DNA of 6,727 bases from positions 1 to 6,727 of the forward strand of contig JAWCTJ010000069.1 in the NCBI GenBank assembly GCA_038868255.1, in the 5' to 3' direction. Each line of letters starts with the position of its first letter. The first letter of the stretch is position 1. A program made the position numbers and the translations under genes. Shown here in pieces: positions 5,781 through 6,727 of the stretch. The stretch comes from DRVV01 sp038868255. GTDB lineage: Archaea; Thermoproteota; Bathyarchaeia; Bathyarchaeales; Bathycorpusculaceae. Below the pieces are notes generated by a model. That model saw only the letters and a list, made by a program, of their open reading frames with translations. It searched no databases and was not told the origin of the DNA.

Positions 5781-5815
5781 ATTTGACGTGCGCGCAGAAG
5801 TGGATCAAAACAAGC

Positions 5816-5823
5816 TTAATTAA
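5816..5823 (+). promoter_or_regulatory. Likely TATA box of the ACT-domain regulator gene
   Basis: TTAATTAA predicts transcription starting around 5845, just ahead of the GGAG at 5849-5852. This leaves the upstream TTG at 5844 at or before the transcript end. Confidence 0.5.
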
Positions 5824-5848
5824 ACTCGATGTAGAAGGGATACTTGAA

Positions 5849-5852
5849 GGAG
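5849..5852 (+). promoter_or_regulatory. Ribosome-binding site deciding the regulator's start
   Basis: GGAG within GAAGGAGAATAGG is six bases ahead of ATG 5859. The in-frame TTG at 5844 would place this site inside the coding region and has no comparable site of its own. Confidence 0.75.
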
Positions 5853-5858
5853 AATAGG

Positions 5859-6362
5859 ATGTGGAGTAATATTAAGAAACATTTTGAGGATTATCCTGAA
5901 AGGCTTAAGGTTGCTCGCGTTCTGGTGGAGAATGGGCTCAGCGTCAGGAATGGAAAAATTTTCTTAAATGATATTGAAATTCCGCCTATACGCATTGCAA
6001 GAATAGCGGATGTTGATAGGCGGACGGTAACTGAAACCATAGCTACAATACAGAGAACACAAGAGCTGCGTCTGATTTTCGAGAGTCTAAGATCCGCGGG
6101 ACACTCGCTTAAGGAGGTTGCAAGGCACTTAAATTTTGGCGTTGTGGAAATAACGCCTGATGATGCGAGGACACCTGGAATCTTGGCTAAAGCCGCCACC
6201 ATACTGGCCAACAACGGTCTAAGCATAAGACAAGCCATAGTTGATGATCCTGAACTTTCTCCAGAGCCAAAGTTAACCCTGATAGTGGAAAGGAAAATTC
6301 CGGGAGAGCTCATCCCCGAGTTTCTTAAAGTAAAAGGCGTCGCGAAGGTTTCAATCTACTAG
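5859..6362 (+). CDS. ACT-domain regulator of amino-acid metabolism (COG2061-like)
   Basis: From ATG 5859 the product has 167 residues in two parts. Residues about 10-66 contain two helical segments and RIARIADVDRRTVTETIATI (45-64), which resembles a helix-turn-helix with its recognition helix in RRTVTETI. Residues about 94-167 form an ACT domain: FGVVEIT strand, the ligand-loop motif RTPGILAKAATILANNG (104-120) with G107 at the position that lines the effector site in ACT domains, LSIRQAIVDD, then LTLIVERKIP and a final VKGVAKVSIY strand. This is the arrangement of archaeal proteins classed as regulators of amino-acid metabolism with an ACT domain; they are presumed to sense an amino acid and bind DNA, but few have been tested. 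The gene diverges from trpB2, so tryptophan or another aromatic amino acid is a reasonable candidate ligand by inference only. DNA binding is inferred from the HTH-like segment. Confidence 0.88.
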   Translation: MWSNIKKHFEDYPERLKVARVLVENGLSVRNGKIFLNDIEIPPIRIARIADVDRRTVTETIATIQRTQELRLIFESLRSAGHSLKEVARHLNFGVVEITPDDARTPGILAKAATILANNGLSIRQAIVDDPELSPEPKLTLIVERKIPGELIPEFLKVKGVAKVSIY

Positions 6363-6410
6363 CAGTTTTTACAGTTATAGCAGAAGGTTGTCGAAGTGTG
6401 TTATTATCCA

Positions 6411-6427
6411 TTTTTCTTCATGTTTTT
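6411..6427 (+). terminator. T-rich terminator downstream of the regulator
   Basis: TTTTTCTTCATGTTTTTC contains two runs of five T, 49 bases after the stop codon. A shorter run of five T at 6366-6370 directly after the stop is another candidate. Confidence 0.45.
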
Positions 6428-6517
6428 CAATATGCATTTTAACCCCTGTCGCCTGCTTTAGTGGCCATTAACTCGTTCCATTAGAGAGACAAATATGCTT
6501 CCTTATGGAGTTGTTTT

Positions 6518-6536
6518 AACCCATGAATGATGGGTT
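6518..6536. repeat. Perfect 7-bp inverted repeat, 5-base loop
   Basis: AACCCAT (6518-6524) and ATGGGTT (6530-6536) are exact complements around GAATG. Neither strand has a T-run immediately after the stem, so it is not a classical intrinsic terminator. It lies between two converging genes and could be a 3' end structure or a protein site; no function can be assigned. Confidence 0.5.
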
Positions 6537-6613
6537 CGCTGTCCAACTTTGTGCTTGTTCCATCCATACACATACCTGCTTAGAACCGCTACTTTAACCT
6601 CTAAATAAGCATG

Positions 6614-6727
6614 TTACAACACTGAAGGCTTCAAGAATTCCATGCGCCTTATGCACACTAGCTGCTCGCTGGTTAGCCCTTCACTGTTCAGGCTTATTAC
6701 GATCTCGCTGGCTTCTTCCGCGTCAAC
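6614..6727 (-). CDS. C-terminal tail of an unrecognised protein (5' end beyond the window)
   Basis: The minus strand is open from the window edge for 37 codons to a TAA at 6616-6614, ending in ICIRR-like basic residues and then MEFLKPSVL. The tail begins VDAEEASEIVISLNSEGL and has the charge mix of a soluble helical protein. The other two minus frames stop within 30 bases. A plus-strand frame is also open to the edge, but its Ser/Thr/Leu-rich translation looks like the shadow of this one. Too little is visible to name a family. Confidence 0.5.
   Translation of the reverse strand, partial: VDAEEASEIVISLNSEGLTSEQLVCIRRMEFLKPSVL

Larger units (their letters stand above)
6363..6613. other. Intergenic stretch of about 250 bases without a supported gene
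   Basis: Both strands carry only short open frames. The longest protein-like one is about 30 codons on the minus strand (6573 to 6481) without a convincing ribosome-binding site. The region holds the T-rich tracts after the regulator and one small perfect inverted repeat. I see no tRNA cloverleaf, C/D-box guide RNA or transposon ends. The two flanking genes converge, so promoters are not required here. Confidence 0.6.

Noticed and set aside
5425..5823. Plus-strand open frame opposite the start of trpB2
   Set aside because: It is the complement of a strongly conserved enzyme, has an Arg/Ser-rich shadow-like composition, and runs through the likely trpB2 and regulator control region.
6518..6540. 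Hairpin followed by GGTTCG, considered as the T-arm of a tRNA
   Set aside because: No acceptor stem, anticodon arm or D-arm can be drawn around it on either strand.
6481..6573. A 30-codon minus-strand frame beginning ATG-TGT-ATG
   Set aside because: Composition is protein-like, but it is short, has no clear ribosome-binding site or promoter, and includes the inverted repeat; not enough to call a gene.
6523..6630. Possible C/D-box guide RNA (a C-box-like AATGATGG and a CTGA at about 6622)
   Set aside because: The two boxes are roughly 95 bases apart, no D' or C' box lies between them, and the C box has a mismatch.

Overview
The window is archaeal chromosome. It carries an archaeal histone and ribosomal protein S25e, its start regions have TATA boxes about 25 bases ahead of short leaders, T-rich tracts follow most genes, and ribosome-binding sites are of the GGAGG/GGTGA type. 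S25e is typical of the TACK/Asgard side of the archaea and is generally missing from Euryarchaeota, while histones are missing from several Crenarchaeota. The pair therefore suggests a TACK lineage such as Bathyarchaeia or a relative; this is inference, not a placement.

Layout. Positions 1-136 (minus) hold the N-terminus of a TatD-family metallohydrolase, cut by the window edge. Diverging from it on the plus strand are the histone (285-506), S25e (617-937, GTG start) and a mostly helical protein I do not recognise (about 1006-1482, TTG start). That last gene converges on, and overlaps by 10 bp, a block of four minus-strand genes. In transcription order these are trpB2 (5702 to 4305), an ATP-NAD-kinase/AcoX-family protein (4245 to 3118), a DegT/DnrJ/EryC1/StrS PLP aminotransferase (3073 to 1967) and a TM1367-type cyclophilin-like protein (1859 to 1473). 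Promoter-like boxes in the gaps suggest that at least the aminotransferase and the cyclophilin-like gene have their own promoters, so the block need not be one operon. Diverging from trpB2 is an ACT-domain regulator of amino-acid metabolism (5859-6362). The last 365 bases are intergenic up to the C-terminal tail of an unrecognised minus-strand gene (6614-6727).

How they work together. The clearest functional link is the divergent pair of trpB2 and the ACT-domain protein with an N-terminal HTH-like segment. Their shared intergenic region contains four TTTNAG direct repeats spaced 9, 10 and 10 bp (5742-5780), overlapping the likely trpB2 TATA box, with a fifth copy inverted near the expected trpB2 transcription start. 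This looks like an operator and is the best candidate here for something undescribed: a local amino-acid-sensing switch for TrpB2. The remaining genes are housekeeping or metabolic, with no obvious joint pathway. I see no transposon, CRISPR array, tRNA or rRNA. Several starts differ from the longest open frame because ribosome-binding sites or TATA spacing favour internal codons; these are argued gene by gene.
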